From Euphorbia lathyris (Eukaryota > Streptophyta > Magnoliopsida > Malpighiales > Euphorbiaceae), in the NCBI RefSeq assembly GCF_963576675.1, contig NC_088914.1:14239001-14303000 (forward strand): a DNA stretch of 64,000 nucleotides. The letters are read 5' to 3'. Below the pieces are notes generated by a model that ran no database searches, was not told the DNA's origin, and saw nothing but the letters and a program-made list of their open reading frames with translations. The position numbers and the translations under genes are program-made. Shown here one piece after another: positions 1-12,430 of this stretch; position 1 is the first letter of the stretch; the number at the start of each line of letters is the position of its first letter.

Positions 1-300
1 TCAATAGAAAAAGTATAAAAAATGGTGCATGTGTTTTGCATATTTATACAGAAATGTAGTACTTTTTTTATTGCAAAACAGAACTTTTTTTTTTTTACTA
101 TTAGCAAAATATGAATTTAATAAATGATGTTAGATTTTACTAATATGACACGTTAATTTTGAAGATATGATACATTTTTTTTTGTACATTTATTAGTATA
201 GCACATTAATTAAATACTTACTTTTTACGGATATTGTTTTCGTGTCAAATGGTTCATTTTTTTAACAACACAAAATCGTTACGAGACTCTCTCTCTCTAA
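1..300. other. AT-rich DNA, nothing recognised
   Basis: AT-rich sequence with homopolymer T runs and a short CT run at the right edge. No coding, repeat or RNA signature was seen on either strand. Confidence 0.5.
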
Positions 301-720
301 GATTTAGAGAAACTTCCACATGGTGGTCCGCTCAAAGCCACAGATACTACAATGTGAATTTCATCTGCTACGATGGTGACGGGAATTTGAATTTCTAATG
401 CTGGGAGGACAAAATTCCTCTCAAAGGGTGGAACCAAGGACGCTCGAGGAGCAAAGAGAATATTACTGGAATATCAAGAATAGTGAAATTCACCATTGAT
501 TTGATTGGCCCTAGCATTACTCCTGCCTCGAATGTACATTCCTTTTGGAATCATCATAAGCTCTGATCACAATCGTTGAAGCTTTGAGACTTTCGAGGCT
601 AAGACCCAACTGAGCTAACATTTTCAAGGGACATACGTTTAATGATAACCCATCATTGACCATCATACATGACATGGCCATGTCGAACAATTCCGCCTTC
701 ACAGATTATTTTTTCTTCCT
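300..720 (-). pseudogene. Ty3/gypsy aspartic protease remnant
   Basis: The minus strand reads like the retropepsin part of a Ty3/gypsy polyprotein. Around 702-517 it gives MVNDGLSLNVCPL, matching the family pattern 'vDnGsaLNVcPlstL', followed by IVIRAYDDSKR, like 'ivRaFDGSrR'. After a frameshift it continues with FTILDIPVIFSLLLERPW, the usual 'f.VLDIp..yn.LLGRPW' block. Stops and frame changes show it is dead. The active-site Asp lies in a degenerate 'ND' context. It is too decayed to assign to a lineage. Confidence 0.65.
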
Positions 721-1990
721 TATAACAACAAGTTTATGTCGCAGAATGATATCTCAAGAGGCCTTTCCTCCACTTTGGTCAACATACATCTCAGCATAGA
801 CGGAGACATCATGAGCGCTACCTCGATGATGGGCATGCAACTCAACATATACAAAAACATCATGGGCGCTACCTCGATGATGGATAAATAATTTATAATT
901 ACTTCTCGGTGCCCATGTGGTTTCATTAACAAATGTCATATACTTGTTTGAGCCAATTATTTCTTTAGTTGAGAGATGACCTTATCCTCATTCTCTCTCG
1001 AGGCCATTGTTTGTGGTCTAGTGTCGTTTCCTCCATAGGCACCTGAGACCAAACGCCACACATTAACAAGCACAAATTGATATACCATCCCACTTCTAGT
1101 AAACTGATGGACATGTTTCTCCTTTGCAAGCTACAACTACTGACATTCCTTTACAAATTGTCTTTTGATCTCGTCTTCATCTGAATCCAGATCCAAAGCT
1201 AATAGATCCACTAGTCAGACAACCTCTATCTTTCTTCTTGCGGTGGCCTCTTCATGAACTACATGAACTTTAGGATTCGAGTTATGGACCCTAGTCAGAA
1301 TGAATCCTCAAATAATCCAAATGACATCACGTTAACTCTGCCACCATATACTAGGGGTGGGTTAGTTCGAGTGCTTGGTTTTGACGGGTACGTGATTTTT
1401 TCCGTTGAAGTAAGCTTTCGCATCTCTTTCTTGAGTGCCTCACAATTGTTTGTGCTATGGCTGTCTTCCTAGTGATAATAACAAAATCAAGATCTATGCG
1501 TATCCCAATGCCAAAGGACCAATAACTTCAGTGATTGGATAAGATCGACCTTCTTATAGAGCGTGACCAAAGGCCATCCCCATTCATTGTCAAACTATAT
1601 TGGCTAAGATGCTTCCACCATCTCTAAACATTTAATCGAGGCCACCAAATTCTTTCCTTCCCCACTGTTTGAGGATCCCACATTCATGTAAAAACGATTC
1701 CCAAAACAAATACCACTGATTAAAACCCGTCGCTTGGCTTAAATAGGTATGATTTGAGGGATTTGACATTGCTATAGTTGAGGCATAGCACACCCTAAAT
1801 TCCTGGATTCAAGGGGTGATCGACATTTTCTAGGATACAAGTTAAAGTTGATCGTCCCTAATTTGGCGACGACATGTCAATTTCAATGTGTCAACTGTCA
1901 AACGACTAGATATTTTGGACAAGGGATGATCGTACTTTACTAAAGGGTGATCGAATTTCACCTAAGGGACCCTTTAATGTAAAATTTTCT
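720..1990 (-). mobile_element. Decayed gypsy-derived sequence
   Basis: Moderately GC-richer than its surroundings and continuous with the protease remnant on its left, so probably upstream gag/linker sequence of the same element on the minus strand. About 45 bp near 797-842 is duplicated near 845-885 (motif GCTACCTCGATGATGG). No open frame longer than about 70 codons survives and no LTR was identified. Confidence 0.35.
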
Positions 1991-2829
1991 TAGTTTTCAT
2001 TCTCGCTCATTTCCTTAGAACTTTGACTTATTGCATGGAGACGGGCTTCTCATCAAATCAAGTTGTAGCTCAAGATTAACAATTCATATATCACTAAGGT
2101 TAGAAAATCTATACTTAAAGTGGAATTTACAAATTATCTACCAATAAAGACTAAATTTGACTAAATGGAGAATCAAACCTCAAACTTGATAAGCAAAAGC
2201 ATCTCTTCCTTATCATTCGAGCCAACAATCATTAGCCACTTTAAATAGTTTTGAACGTGAGAGAATGTATTAAATATTTACGTCGTTTAATTAAATAGTT
2301 ATATAACTTTTTACATGCTAGTCAATTCCCCCAAACCATTTGTATAACTTTCAAATGACAAGTGATTGATGCAATATTTAAGCATTGAGTTGGGTGAAAT
2401 AAGAGTTTAGTGGAATACTCTATTAAAGTTGTACAAAAATAATAATAAAATATAAAAACTTTACATATAGGCATGAGTTCTAGTCTATTTTAGAACTTGT
2501 TTTTCAAATTAATACATGAAATGAAATGAAAAACCTTTGAAATAATGGATGATGAAGCTGACTCCATAACACATATCATTATTATATATCTCATTTGTAA
2601 TGTTCCAAATTAGTATCACCTATAACCATATTAAATATAAATTGGACCAATAGATATGTGACACCTACTTTACTAAACCCAATTATTGTTCTATAAAACT
2701 TTTTAACTTTTCATTGGACGTATAAAACTATCTAGCCACTAGCTATTTTTAGAGAAATTTTAATGTCACGTGCCACGTTATTTGTATGACAAATCTATAA
2801 TTTAATGTTATATTAAACTTTATTAATAA
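1990..2829. other. AT-rich intergenic DNA
   Basis: No ORF, terminal repeat or RNA signature was recognised. Composition is typical of plant intergenic DNA. Confidence 0.5.
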
Positions 2830-2955
2830 TTTCTTTTATAGTTTATCCATTTTCTCGAAACGAGGGTCGTCAAACACTCTTCATATATAGATTATCTCAT
2901 AATTAAAGTTTTCTGCCTACAGTAAGACCCGAACTCGAACTCGAGATTATTCCTT
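2830..2955 (-). mobile_element. SINE-like remnant
   Basis: The minus strand has GAGTTCGAGTTCGGG, resembling the pol III B box of a tRNA-derived SINE, and ends in GGATAAACTATAAAAG. The same 3' segment recurs at 48946-49088, so this is a dispersed family. The 5' part with the A box is missing or too diverged here. Confidence 0.4.
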
Positions 2956-3069
2956 TATATTTTTACTTTTCACTTTTATTATCTTCTCTATATTAATAAA
3001 CATTAACTAATTTTTACATTTTTCTTCAAAAAAATTTATATTTAAAATAAAATAAGTGATTGAGACTAA

Positions 3070-3398
3070 GAGGGTGTTTGGTTGTTTCTTTTCGTGCTCC
3101 TATTTGCCTTTTCATTTGAAAATTGAGAGTTTTAAGTGTTTGGTTAGTGACCTCCTGTTTACCTTTTACACCCGAAAAGCAGCATTAGGTGTTTGGTTAG
3201 TGACCTGTTGTTTACCTTTTACACCTGAAAAGCAGCCTTTTACAAAAGCTGAGAATCTCTGCTTTTTGGAAAAGTAGTTTTTTCCAACAGCAAACAGCAA
3301 ACCGTAACAGCAAACAGTAACTAGCAACAGTAAACAGCAAACCGTAACAGCAAACAGCAAACAGCAAACAGCAAACAGTAGGTAAAACAAACAGATCC
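3070..3398. mobile_element. Tourist-like MITE (PIF/Harbinger)
   Basis: A 329-bp element between TAA target duplications (3067-3069 and 3399-3401). The ends are inverted repeats: GAGGGTGTTTGGTTGTTT on the left, and GGATCTGTTTGTTTTACC when the right end is read inward. TAA/TTA duplications and such termini are typical of PIF/Harbinger MITEs. Inside are two copies of a ~60-bp block (3135 and 3190) and a run of AACAGCAAACAG repeats. A related, truncated copy lies at 59306-59499 in the other orientation. Confidence 0.75.
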
Positions 3399-3852
3399 TA
3401 AATTATTTTCATGATACTAATAATTATAAAATACAAATATATTGTTAAAATTGGAAAAGAGTAATAAATATCATTAAAAATCTAAAAATAATAAATAACG
3501 GAATTCGGAATTTTCCAATTGACAAATAAAAAGGAAAGAAACAATATGTAATTAATTAATTATTTTTCTTAATATATTAAATTATTAGTGCGTGATATTA
3601 AATTATTGGGTTTAATAAAGATATAAGGTGATAAATTAATGTGTTGTTTGGTTTATGGAATGGAATAAAATATGCATTATCAAGGAATAAAATATTATAG
3701 AATAAAATATGTATTATTTAAAAGTAATCATTCTGTTCTTAAAAAAAAAATCATTCTTATATTTGATTGGTGGAATAAAACAAGATAGAATGACTAGTTT
3801 TTTTTTTTTTAACCAAAAGTAGATTTTTTTATTCATTTTAAAATTTTAATTA
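3399..3852. other. AT-rich intergenic DNA with a dispersed repeat
   Basis: The segment 3645-3790 (GGAATGGAATAAAATATG...) resembles 44530-44650, so it is probably an old unclassified MITE relic. No ends could be fixed. The rest has no recognised content. Confidence 0.35.
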
Positions 3853-4513
3853 GGCTTAATGCTTTTCCAGCCCTCTTAACTTGTCTAAATTGGTCATTTT
3901 ACCCCTCCAACTCATCGAATGTCCTATTTACCCCATTAACTCTATAAAAATGGTATTTCTCACCCTCTTAACTTGTCCAAATTTATCATTTTACCCCTTC
4001 TCAACTCATCGAATATCCTATTTACCCCCTTAACTCCATGAAAGTGGTATTTTTCACCACTTATGATCCTATTTACCCTCTTAACTCCATAAAAATGGTA
4101 TTTCTTATCCATTTACAGTAGTAAAAAAAGTTGAAAAGAGAAAGAACGAATAAAAAATACAAATAACAAGAACATTAATATAAACAAGTTAATATACCAA
4201 AATAAGCCTATGATTTTTGGGGAAGTATCAATTTAGGTTCCACTTACAAAATAGCATAAATATAGGTTTAACGTTTAAAAAAAGTTATCAATTTAGGCTT
4301 CGATAACGAATTGTAAGGGGTGAAAAATACCACTTTTATGGAGTTAAGGGGGTAAATAGAACATTTTATGAGTTGGAGGGATAAATGGATAAGTTGAGGG
4401 GGTGAGAAATACCACTTTTATAGAGTTAAGGGGGTAAATAAGACATTCGATGAGTTGAGGGGGTAAAGTGACCAATTTGGACAAGTTAAGGGGGCTGGGG
4501 GAAGCATTAGGCC
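3853..4513. mobile_element. Long-TIR non-autonomous MULE
   Basis: A 661-bp element bounded by a perfect 9-bp duplication, TTTTAATTA (3844-3852 and 4514-4522), the Mutator hallmark. Terminal inverted repeats of roughly 200 bp begin GGCTTAATGCTTTTCCAGCC on the left and GGCCTAATGCTTCCCCCAGC on the right. Inside each arm, blocks such as 'TTAACTCCATAAAAATGGTATTT' variants recur. No coding capacity. A short ORF in the right arm is an artefact of the repeat. Confidence 0.75.
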
Positions 4514-4541
4514 TTTTAATTATTACCATAAATTATTAAAA

Positions 4542-7390
4542 CTAGTCGAAAACCCGTGCGATGCACGGGGTATGAAACTTTTATATAATTTAGATAAATA
4601 AATAAATTGACATATTTACTTTTAAATAATTTTATATCATGCTATGAAAAAAATTTATATTATGTATATTTGAAATTAATATATATATTTTTAATGATAA
4701 TTCAAATTAAATTTATTTTAAAAATAATTGACTACTTTTTATAGAATTTTAACTAAAAATGAATGATTTATTTATTTTTACAAAATTCAATGATTTGTAC
4801 TTTTTAAGAATTTTAATACATTTTCATATTTCAAATATTCTGTGAAACAATAATAATAAAATAGCAGATTAATTAAGAAATATATTAGAATATAATAAAA
4901 AATCAAAAATTGAATTAACCTATAATTAAAATTAAATATTATATTTACGATACAAAAGAATTACAATATAGGTTAAACAAAAATTAAATTAAACTACAAT
5001 TAAAATTAAATATTATATATAAGATACAAAAGAATTACAATCTATGTTAAAATGGAAGCAACATCAATATATTATTCTATAAACTATTACAATCAATACT
5101 TTTCTAATGTTGCATATGAAGAAACTTTATCAATTCAATATGTTACATATAAAAAAAAATAAAATTCGTTAGAATTAGTCACAAATTCATCTTGATGATA
5201 ATTATTTTGGTTGATAGAATTTCATGATCACCAAGTATTCGAATTCAATTATTCATTCTGCTTCAATAACCCAATATATCTAATTGAATCACTTTAAGAT
5301 GACGATTTTTCCTATTTTCATCTCGTAATATCTCATCAAGACATTCGATCAATTTGTTCTTCATTCTTTCACTATATAGAATATCAGTCATACTCACAGA
5401 TATCACTTATTTGACTTCATTAATATTTTCTAATAATTATATATTCTTGAATTTTGTAAGTAAGAAATACAAATAAAAGAATTGAAAAAAAATGAAGGGA
5501 CGAAAAAGATAATTAGGAGAGAACCATCTTCCTCTCGGGGGGTTTTTTTTTTGAAAATAAGAGAGAATGTCGAGACATAAGCGTATAAAGAGGAGAGTGA
5601 AAATATTTTTTGCCCATTAATTAAACATTTTATTTTTTCTTAATGAAGTATTAAGTCCATAAATTAATTTTAGTTAAATAGAATTAAATCGCAATTGTAA
5701 CCACTCAGTATAAAAAAAAAACGTTTTATAATTAATATGTGAAATTAATTATATTAATTAGAATCATTATGCTCAACATTTAAGAATTTGAAGAGATTCA
5801 AATAATAATATTTTCTTAATTAATATTTTTCAATAATTTGTCCTATGATCATATTTTATTTTCATCTGTTAAAAACTCTTGAAATACTAACAATTTTGTA
5901 CGAACCATAATATAATAGTTAAAAATTATATAAGCCAATGTTGCAAAAACAATTATCTCAATATCCATAATTAATGTACATTTTTAGGATTTTGAGCATT
6001 AAAATTTATTTTTATTTACCTTGATTTTGAATTCGTATCTAGCATAATCCACATTCTTCAAGAATAAACATCTTATCAAGCGTATTAGACGTTTACAATC
6101 TCCTTGTCTAGAAAATTGGGAAAAAATAACTTCTTGATAATAATAATAATATAACATAATTTATATTGAAATAAACTTCATTGTAAGTATAATATTCTAA
6201 TATCTCTTTAATATTTTATTTTAGTTAGAGTTAACAATCAAAACGATAACACCTAGGAACATATACTAAAAAAGAATGCAAATATACAAAATCTTTATTT
6301 TAGTCATTTTGAAAAATAAATAAATAAAAAAGAAAACATGGATAAGGTAGTGAGAGGTATGAAATCTGGATAACGACAGAAATGGAATTTAATCTCTGAA
6401 AGATGAAACTATAACAACAATTGTTTAATAAAAATAAAACAACAACACAGTTGAGAAAGCCAAAAATTGAGTTCATATAAAGCCGAAAATCTAAATTTTA
6501 GTTAAGAGTTAGTAATCGAAACGATAACACCTAGCAACATATACTAAAAAAGAATACAAATTTACAAAATCTTTATTTTAGTCATTTTGAAAAAAAAAGA
6601 CAAATAAAAAAGAAAACATTGATAAGGTAGCGAGAGGTATGGAACCTGGGCAACGATAGAAATGGAATTTCATCTGTGAAAAATGAAACTAGAACAACTA
6701 TTGTTTAATAAAAAGAAAACAACAACACAATTGAGAACAAAAATAACTACAACATATGAAAAAAAATCGAATAATTACCTTGAGAAACATAAGAATTTCT
6801 TGTAATTTTTGACACTTTTGTGTTTTCCGGTTTTAGTTGTTCATGCATCTTCTATTTCTGTCGGATTTCTTCAATTGAAGCTATCAGTTTGGAAAAAAAG
6901 ACAAATAAAAAAGAAAACATGGATAAGATAGCGAGAAGTATAGAACCTGGGTAACAACAGAAATGAATCTGAAAGATGAAACTATAACAACTATTGTTTA
7001 ATAAAAATAAAACAACAACATAATTGAGAACAAAATAACTACAACATATGAAAAAAATCGAATATTTACCTTCAGAAATATAATACTATCTATCGTGACC
7101 AATGAATATAATGGTGGAATACTATCTATCATGCTTTATATAGAAGTTTATTTGTGACTTTTGGATTTCCTTTGCTTTGTGTTTTTTCATTTTCCCGTAA
7201 CTCTTGCTTTCTTTTATTATTTTAATTAATAGGCTAGTAATTATTTAATATATTATAAATATAAATTTGTTATTTTTAATTAATTAAATATTTTTAATCT
7301 GATTTTTTACTACGTTGACAACTCATTAAAAAGATCTCTAAAACATTTCTTCTCATTTCTCTCTGCTTCCGTAATTATATATAGTATAGA
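4542..7390 (-). mobile_element. Helitron 1 (non-autonomous)
   Basis: On the minus strand the element starts with TCTATACTATATATAATTAC at 7390 and ends with CTAG at 4545-4542, inserted between A and T as Helitrons require. A 3' hairpin (CCCGTGCATCGCACGGG read on the minus strand, 4553-4569) lies 7 nt inside the CTAG terminus. No RepHel protein is visible, so it is non-autonomous. It shares the 3' hairpin and its spacing with Helitron 2 at 27257-31088. The interior is AT-rich and holds three diverged tandem blocks. Confidence 0.75.
6225..7075. repeat. Internal tandem repeat of Helitron 1, three units
   Basis: Blocks beginning near 6225, 6505 and 6890 share long stretches such as 'AAATAAAAAAGAAAACATGG' and 'TTGTTTAATAAAAATAAAAC'. 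The first two are about 280 bp apart; the third is shorter at its left end. The copies differ by scattered substitutions and small indels, so duplication is not recent. Confidence 0.6.
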
Positions 7391-7835
7391 TATTTAATAT
7401 ATATTATTTAAGGAAAACGTTAAAAATAGTAAAAACGGTAAAACGTGAAAAAAACAAGAAAAGGATTAAAACACGAAAAAAGGTGAAAATAGTAAAAAAA
7501 AAACGTTAAAACGCAAAATATCATGGTAGATCCGACTCTTCCTTGTTAATCAACTCAACGGATTCTTCTCTGTAAGAGGTAAACCTTAAACTCGTGTTTG
7601 TATTAGGATTATTTAATAGATAATCCCTTCAGTAATCAAATAATAATATTAACTTTCTAAAATCTAATAATTGGTATTTAATGATTGGTCAGCAGGGTCC
7701 TAAAATAAAGTAATATATGAATATTTAAAGTCGTATTTAATGGTTGGTCACTTGAATGCATGTAAATTTAACTGTATGCGCATGTGATTGTGCTATGTAT
7801 ATAATTAGTTATCTTACTAAACCTCTAGCTTAAGG
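7391..7835. other. AT-rich DNA with A-rich low-complexity tract
   Basis: Positions 7400-7510 consist of short A-rich words ('AAAAACGTGAAAA'-like). The same kind of tract occurs at 23340-23450 and 44765-45000. Nothing else was recognised. Confidence 0.4.
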
Positions 7836-8525
7836 GTGTTCAAAAACCGAAGTAGACCGGAATAACCAGCCGAACCTATGCATTGCAGTTTTTCAGTCTA
7901 ACAAGTTTGGTTTCGGTCTTACTTTATGAAATATATCACTAATATCGATTGGTTCGGTTTTTATGAAAAAATAACCGAATTAACTCAACGACTGAAATAG
8001 AGATTAATTAAAGGGATTAAAGTACATGTTTATATGTTTTTTGGACTTAAAATATATCTACTGCTTAATAGATCTCAATTCAAAACATGTCCTCTTTTTA
8101 TTGTTTATGATTAAAGTACGTTAGTTATAACTAACTAAACAACATTTAATGATATACCTGTATGAAACACTAGGTATGTAGTGTTCAATAAAATGAATTA
8201 AAATACATTTTATAAAATGTACAAATTATTGTGTGAAGGGATAAATAGGTGATAATAAATAGTTAAATATTTTCTCATTTTATGCCACCTTTATTATTGA
8301 GGCAACTCTAATACAAATATTATAATAATATAACGTAAAATAAAAAATAAAAATAATTTATTTAGTATGTGATGAAATCGAAACCGAATCGAACTGACCC
8401 GAAATATTTTGTTCGGTTCAGTTCAGTTTGTTAATATTATGCGGTTAGGTTCGATTTTCATTTTAGGCGCTACTTAGTTTTCGATTATTCTAGTTTGGTT
8501 CAGTTTAGTTTCCAGACCATACCCT
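7836..8525. mobile_element. hAT-like repeat with AACCGAA subterminal motifs
   Basis: The left end AAGGGTGTTCAAAAACCGAA and right end ...CCATACCCTT are short inverted repeats. Both subterminal regions are rich in CGGTTCGGTTT/AACCGAACC-type words, a pattern common to a plant hAT MITE group. No coding sequence, and I could not find a clean 8-bp duplication, so the borders are approximate. Confidence 0.4.
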
Positions 8526-8526
8526 T

Positions 8527-10030
8527 TCAATTTAGAGTTGCTGAAGATGTTGACCCTATCAGGGTTGATTTTTCGATAAGTTGCATCTCTTTAACCATAC
8601 TCATATATTCCATTGCATTGTTGGTAGTGGGGAAATATAAATTTGTAGCATAATCAATCTGGATCCTATCGAGTCCTTCGATTACTATTCTGACTCCATC
8701 ACCCTCTTGGGAAGATGCTTCGGCTGTGTACATTTCCACATTTCCTTCTTTTCTGACTCATCTAGATCTCTTCCTATGTGAACTTATTGAATAAATCTTC
8801 CAACACCTGGTCTTTAAGTGAGGAAGCCCCTCAAATCAAATGTAAAAATCTCCCAACCTTATAACCCATTCCACAAAGCGACTCGAGGCCTCTAGCTTTT
8901 GCAAGATTTTTCACCGAGGAGTCCTGGTGCAAACCACTATCATGTGCGTCTAAAAATATAGTCACGGTTTCACAAATGTTGACACTATCCCTAGGGCCAT
9001 TTGTCTACCTTTTAATATTTCGGTATGACTTCCTATAACACCTTGTTGCATAGAAATTGATGTCTTGCCTCTTCACTTACTAGTACCGTGAAAATTGTTT
9101 CACCTACCACAAATAGATAGAGATATAACTATTCTCCCTTTTTTGGACTGCTCATTAACCGCGAAATGGAGAGAAACTTCTTGATACCTTCGAAGGCTGT
9201 CTAACATTCACTTGTCCACTCGAACTACTTAGCTTTTTATGGCTTTATATAATGGCAAACACCTCTTTTTTGAGAAAGAGATAAATCGTCCCATGCTTCT
9301 GTTGCACTCGTTTAGCTTTTGAACCTCGTTTATATACCTAGGGGGCTTCATCTCCATCACTCCTTTATTTTTCTGGGTTTACCTCTATTCCTCTCTAACC
9401 GATCATGTACCTTTGAAACTTCTCGACGTTCACTCAAAATGTGCATTTCACTGGGTTTAACCTAAGATCGTACTTCTTCATAGCCTTAAAGGTTTCTCGA
9501 ACATCATTCGGATGATCCACAACATGTTTTCTCTTAATCACCATATCATTTACATACACCTCCACATTTTTGCCTATTTGGTATGCAAAAAATTTATTTG
9601 CCAACCTCTAGTATGTTGCCCCGATATTTTTTAGACCAAACGACATTATTTTGTAGTTGTACATGCCTTGATATGTTGTGAAGGTCATTCACTTTGCATC
9701 TTTGTGGTCCATTTGGATGCGTGATAACCCATTTTGACATATGTGCAAGAATAAACTTTGTTCTCTACAATCGAATCAACTATATGATCTATGCTTGGTA
9801 AATGATACTTATCTTTGGAACGTTCCTTGTTCATATTCATGAACCTACACACATCATGTATGTGTCATTCAAAATTTTTTTACTAACACAACATTGGCCA
9901 ACCATTTTGGGTATGTTATTTATTTTACGAACCTTACATCGAGCAACTTACTTACTTCTTTGATGAGTTCCTGTCTATTGGGCGCATGATTCCTATTCTT
10001 TTAGGATACTAGGATAGCCATAGGATCTAA
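8527..10030 (-). pseudogene. Ty3/gypsy reverse transcriptase and RNase H remnant
   Basis: Minus-strand polymerase block. Near 10020-9850 are KLLDVRF and YPKWLANVVLVKK. Then come TFTTYQGMYNYKIMSFGLKN and VEVYVNDMVIK at about 9540; the catalytic YVDD has become YVND. Next are ETFKAMKKYDLRLNP, a connection segment with LYLYLSV and SEEARHQF, and an RNase H start at 8739-8527 (YFPTTNNAMEY). Stops and frame changes occur throughout. No integrase was seen, so the left side is truncated. Its order relative to the protease at 300-720 shows they are separate insertions or rearranged. Confidence 0.8.
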
Positions 10031-10364
10031 ATTCAACTTATGAGTCATAATATCGGGCCTTATACCCTTGATATATCCTACACACTAAGTGAATACCTCT
10101 TGCTCTACTACCAGCACATTCTTGAGCTCCTCTTTGACTTCTTCTTCTTTTTAGATTTTTCACTATTTGCATATCTTTCCTTGGTGCTAAGGTCAGTATA
10201 TATATCTCGCCCATCGATTGTTACATGAGTTCCTCTGTTTCTTCTTCTTCTTCTTCTATCACCTCTTGTAAGAAGATTGTGTAGGCTTCCCTCTAACTTC
10301 CCCTAGATGTGGTTGGACCTCCGTTCATATGGAACTTTAAGGCGAGGTATCTCATTGATATCTT
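10030..10364 (-). mobile_element. Probable continuation of the gypsy remnant
   Basis: Composition matches the RT block to the left and includes a CTT-rich run near 10236-10256. No protein motif can be named. It ends where a distinct repeat begins at about 10365. Confidence 0.3.
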
Positions 10365-11410
10365 TGTTGGTCCCTAATAATGCGGAATAGTTCTAAAAGG
10401 GAGGTGAATAGAACTATTGAATAATTTTACGCCTTCAAAAGTTTTTACTCAAGTCAATATAGCATAGAGGGTAATTTCAGTATCAGATGTAATTTCATTC
10501 TACTGAGCTATTCAACAATTCAGTCTGCTGAGATTGCTTCAGCTTCTGATAATTCCCAACTCATAGGATGACTCTTTATCAGAGGTTCTGAAGAACGTAA
10601 AGCAAGTGATATGTAAAATATGCATAGTTTCAAGAACATTCAGAGTGTTGATATGTGAGATAAAGTTCTAAGTATATATAATTCAGTAGAAGTAAAAGGC
10701 AATAGCAGAGAAAGAAATACTCAACAGATTTATACTAGTTCGGCCTCTTGCCTACGTTCAGTCCTCAAGATACCTTCTTTTGAGCTTTAATCCACTAACG
10801 ATCTCTTTCAGAAGTAGAGAACAACCTTTTACAAAAAAAATCCTAAGTTTGAATGAAGTACATTCGCTCAACACTCATGCTAATTCACACTTTGCTACTT
10901 ATATAACCAAAGTAACAAACAACTACTGAATACAATCGAAAGATTATAGATTTTCACATAGAAAATGAGTTGAACTAATCTCTCTCTCAAATGACTACAC
11001 AAATATGAAATTTGATTGTGTTTAGTAATTTGCTCGATTTTTTACTTTTCAGAGTATATCTCGTGTATAGCTTTTTGCGCTTAAAATCTTTTCTCTGGTT
11101 CGAATTTGTTCTTGAGCTTTTTTTATATAGGCAGAAATTCAACTAGCCATTTGAATCAAGAAGATGTCCGTTGAGAAGTTTGGTCTTCTATTCTTCTTTG
11201 GGATTATGATCTTTCTGGCGAATTGCCATAACTGGAAACTAATTGTTGACTTAGAGGACCAAAAGCTTCGTCCAATGATATTCTCAAGAATTCCGGGCAG
11301 GCTGAAGTGTTTCTTCTGAATGCGGATTTGGGCTTCTGGTTTGTTGGGCTTTACTGGTCCTTTATAAACTACTTCTCATTTTTCTACGATTTAGTAGTTT
11401 TTTAAACTAC
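10365..11410. repeat. Unclassified LTR-like dispersed repeat
   Basis: Starts TGTTGGTCCCTAATAATGCG and includes AGTTCTAAAAGGGAGGTGAA and ACTAGTTCGGCCTCTTGCCT. Such sequence recurs in many plant genomes, usually as a non-autonomous retroelement or LTR. No right-hand TG...CA border or duplication could be fixed, so the class is uncertain. It has no open frame. Confidence 0.35.
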
Positions 11411-12123
11411 CGCACATTTCTCTCCGATTCAATCCATGAGTTCAAAAAAGATGAAAGATACAAGGATTAGTACTTATATCTCTTAGAGAGAGAGAGAGAG
11501 AGAGAGAGAGATCAAATGGAAAAGAGGTATAAATAGATTGCGTGAGAGATGAGTTTGACCATAATATAACTCTCTCACCCCCTCAAGGAGAAAATTTAAG
11601 GAGATGAAATTTTCTATTAATCATGTAAACTGTTTCATGTGAAATGATCTTTGATTAAAAGTTAGAACGCTTTTCGAATTAATTATCGATTGAGATTATT
11701 TTGTGTGTTTTGATTTGATCAGATGATTATGTTATTTAGACCATCAACTAATTTTTTTTTTAATTTTTCTTAATTTAGGCATTAAAGGCATTTGTCCATT
11801 GAGATGGAAAAAATTGCAGCAAATGCTTGAGCCATGTGATGTAATTAAGAATTTTAAATGGTTCAAATTTATATCTTTAGGTCAGATCATACATTTTAAT
11901 TTTAACCGATTCAATATTATTAATTTGATTTTTTAAGTCTAACTTCAGTTTTGACACATGACATCTTTATAGTTACTATAATTTATAATTTGATGGTTAA
12001 TTTCGATGATGTTAAAAATAAAAATGATATTTTTTTGGCAAAATATTATATACCTTTTATATAGCTTAATTTATACTACCATCAATAATTATATATCTTA
12101 ATCATTATATTTATTTTTAAATA

Positions 12124-12169
<46 letters not shown>

Positions 12170-12230
12170 AAAGTTTGATTTAAAATTGATATAATCAACA
12201 TTTAATCTACTAATATTATGTTGGATTTAT
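11410..12230. other. Intergenic DNA with two microsatellites
   Basis: Contains a (GA)n tract at 11485-11511 and a (TA)n tract of about 44 bp at 12125-12168. The remainder is AT-rich with no gene or transposon signature. Confidence 0.6.
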
Positions 12231-12430
12231 GTAATGAGTTTAGAAGTCACGTTCAATTTTATTATTTATGGTGATAATTGTAATCAATCATTATTTTATT
12301 AATTAAAACAATAAATAAAAATACAAGAAAACATTATAATAGTAATATTAAATGTTTAAGTTAGGAAGCCAATCTTAACACAACTTAAAAATTTATGTCA
12401 ATTTTGTTTAATCGTGTTGTTGGATCGTAT
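12230..12430 (-). repeat. Inverted copy of the ~500-bp repeat
   Basis: Read on the minus strand, this segment (CCAACAACACGATTAAACAA...) matches the start of the direct repeat units at 12740, 13231 and 13759. The locus is therefore one inverted unit facing a run of direct units, as in a foldback element. Confidence 0.55.

Noticed and set aside
12125..12168. (TA)n tract as an origin or regulatory element
   Set aside because: A plain dinucleotide microsatellite with no other associated signal.
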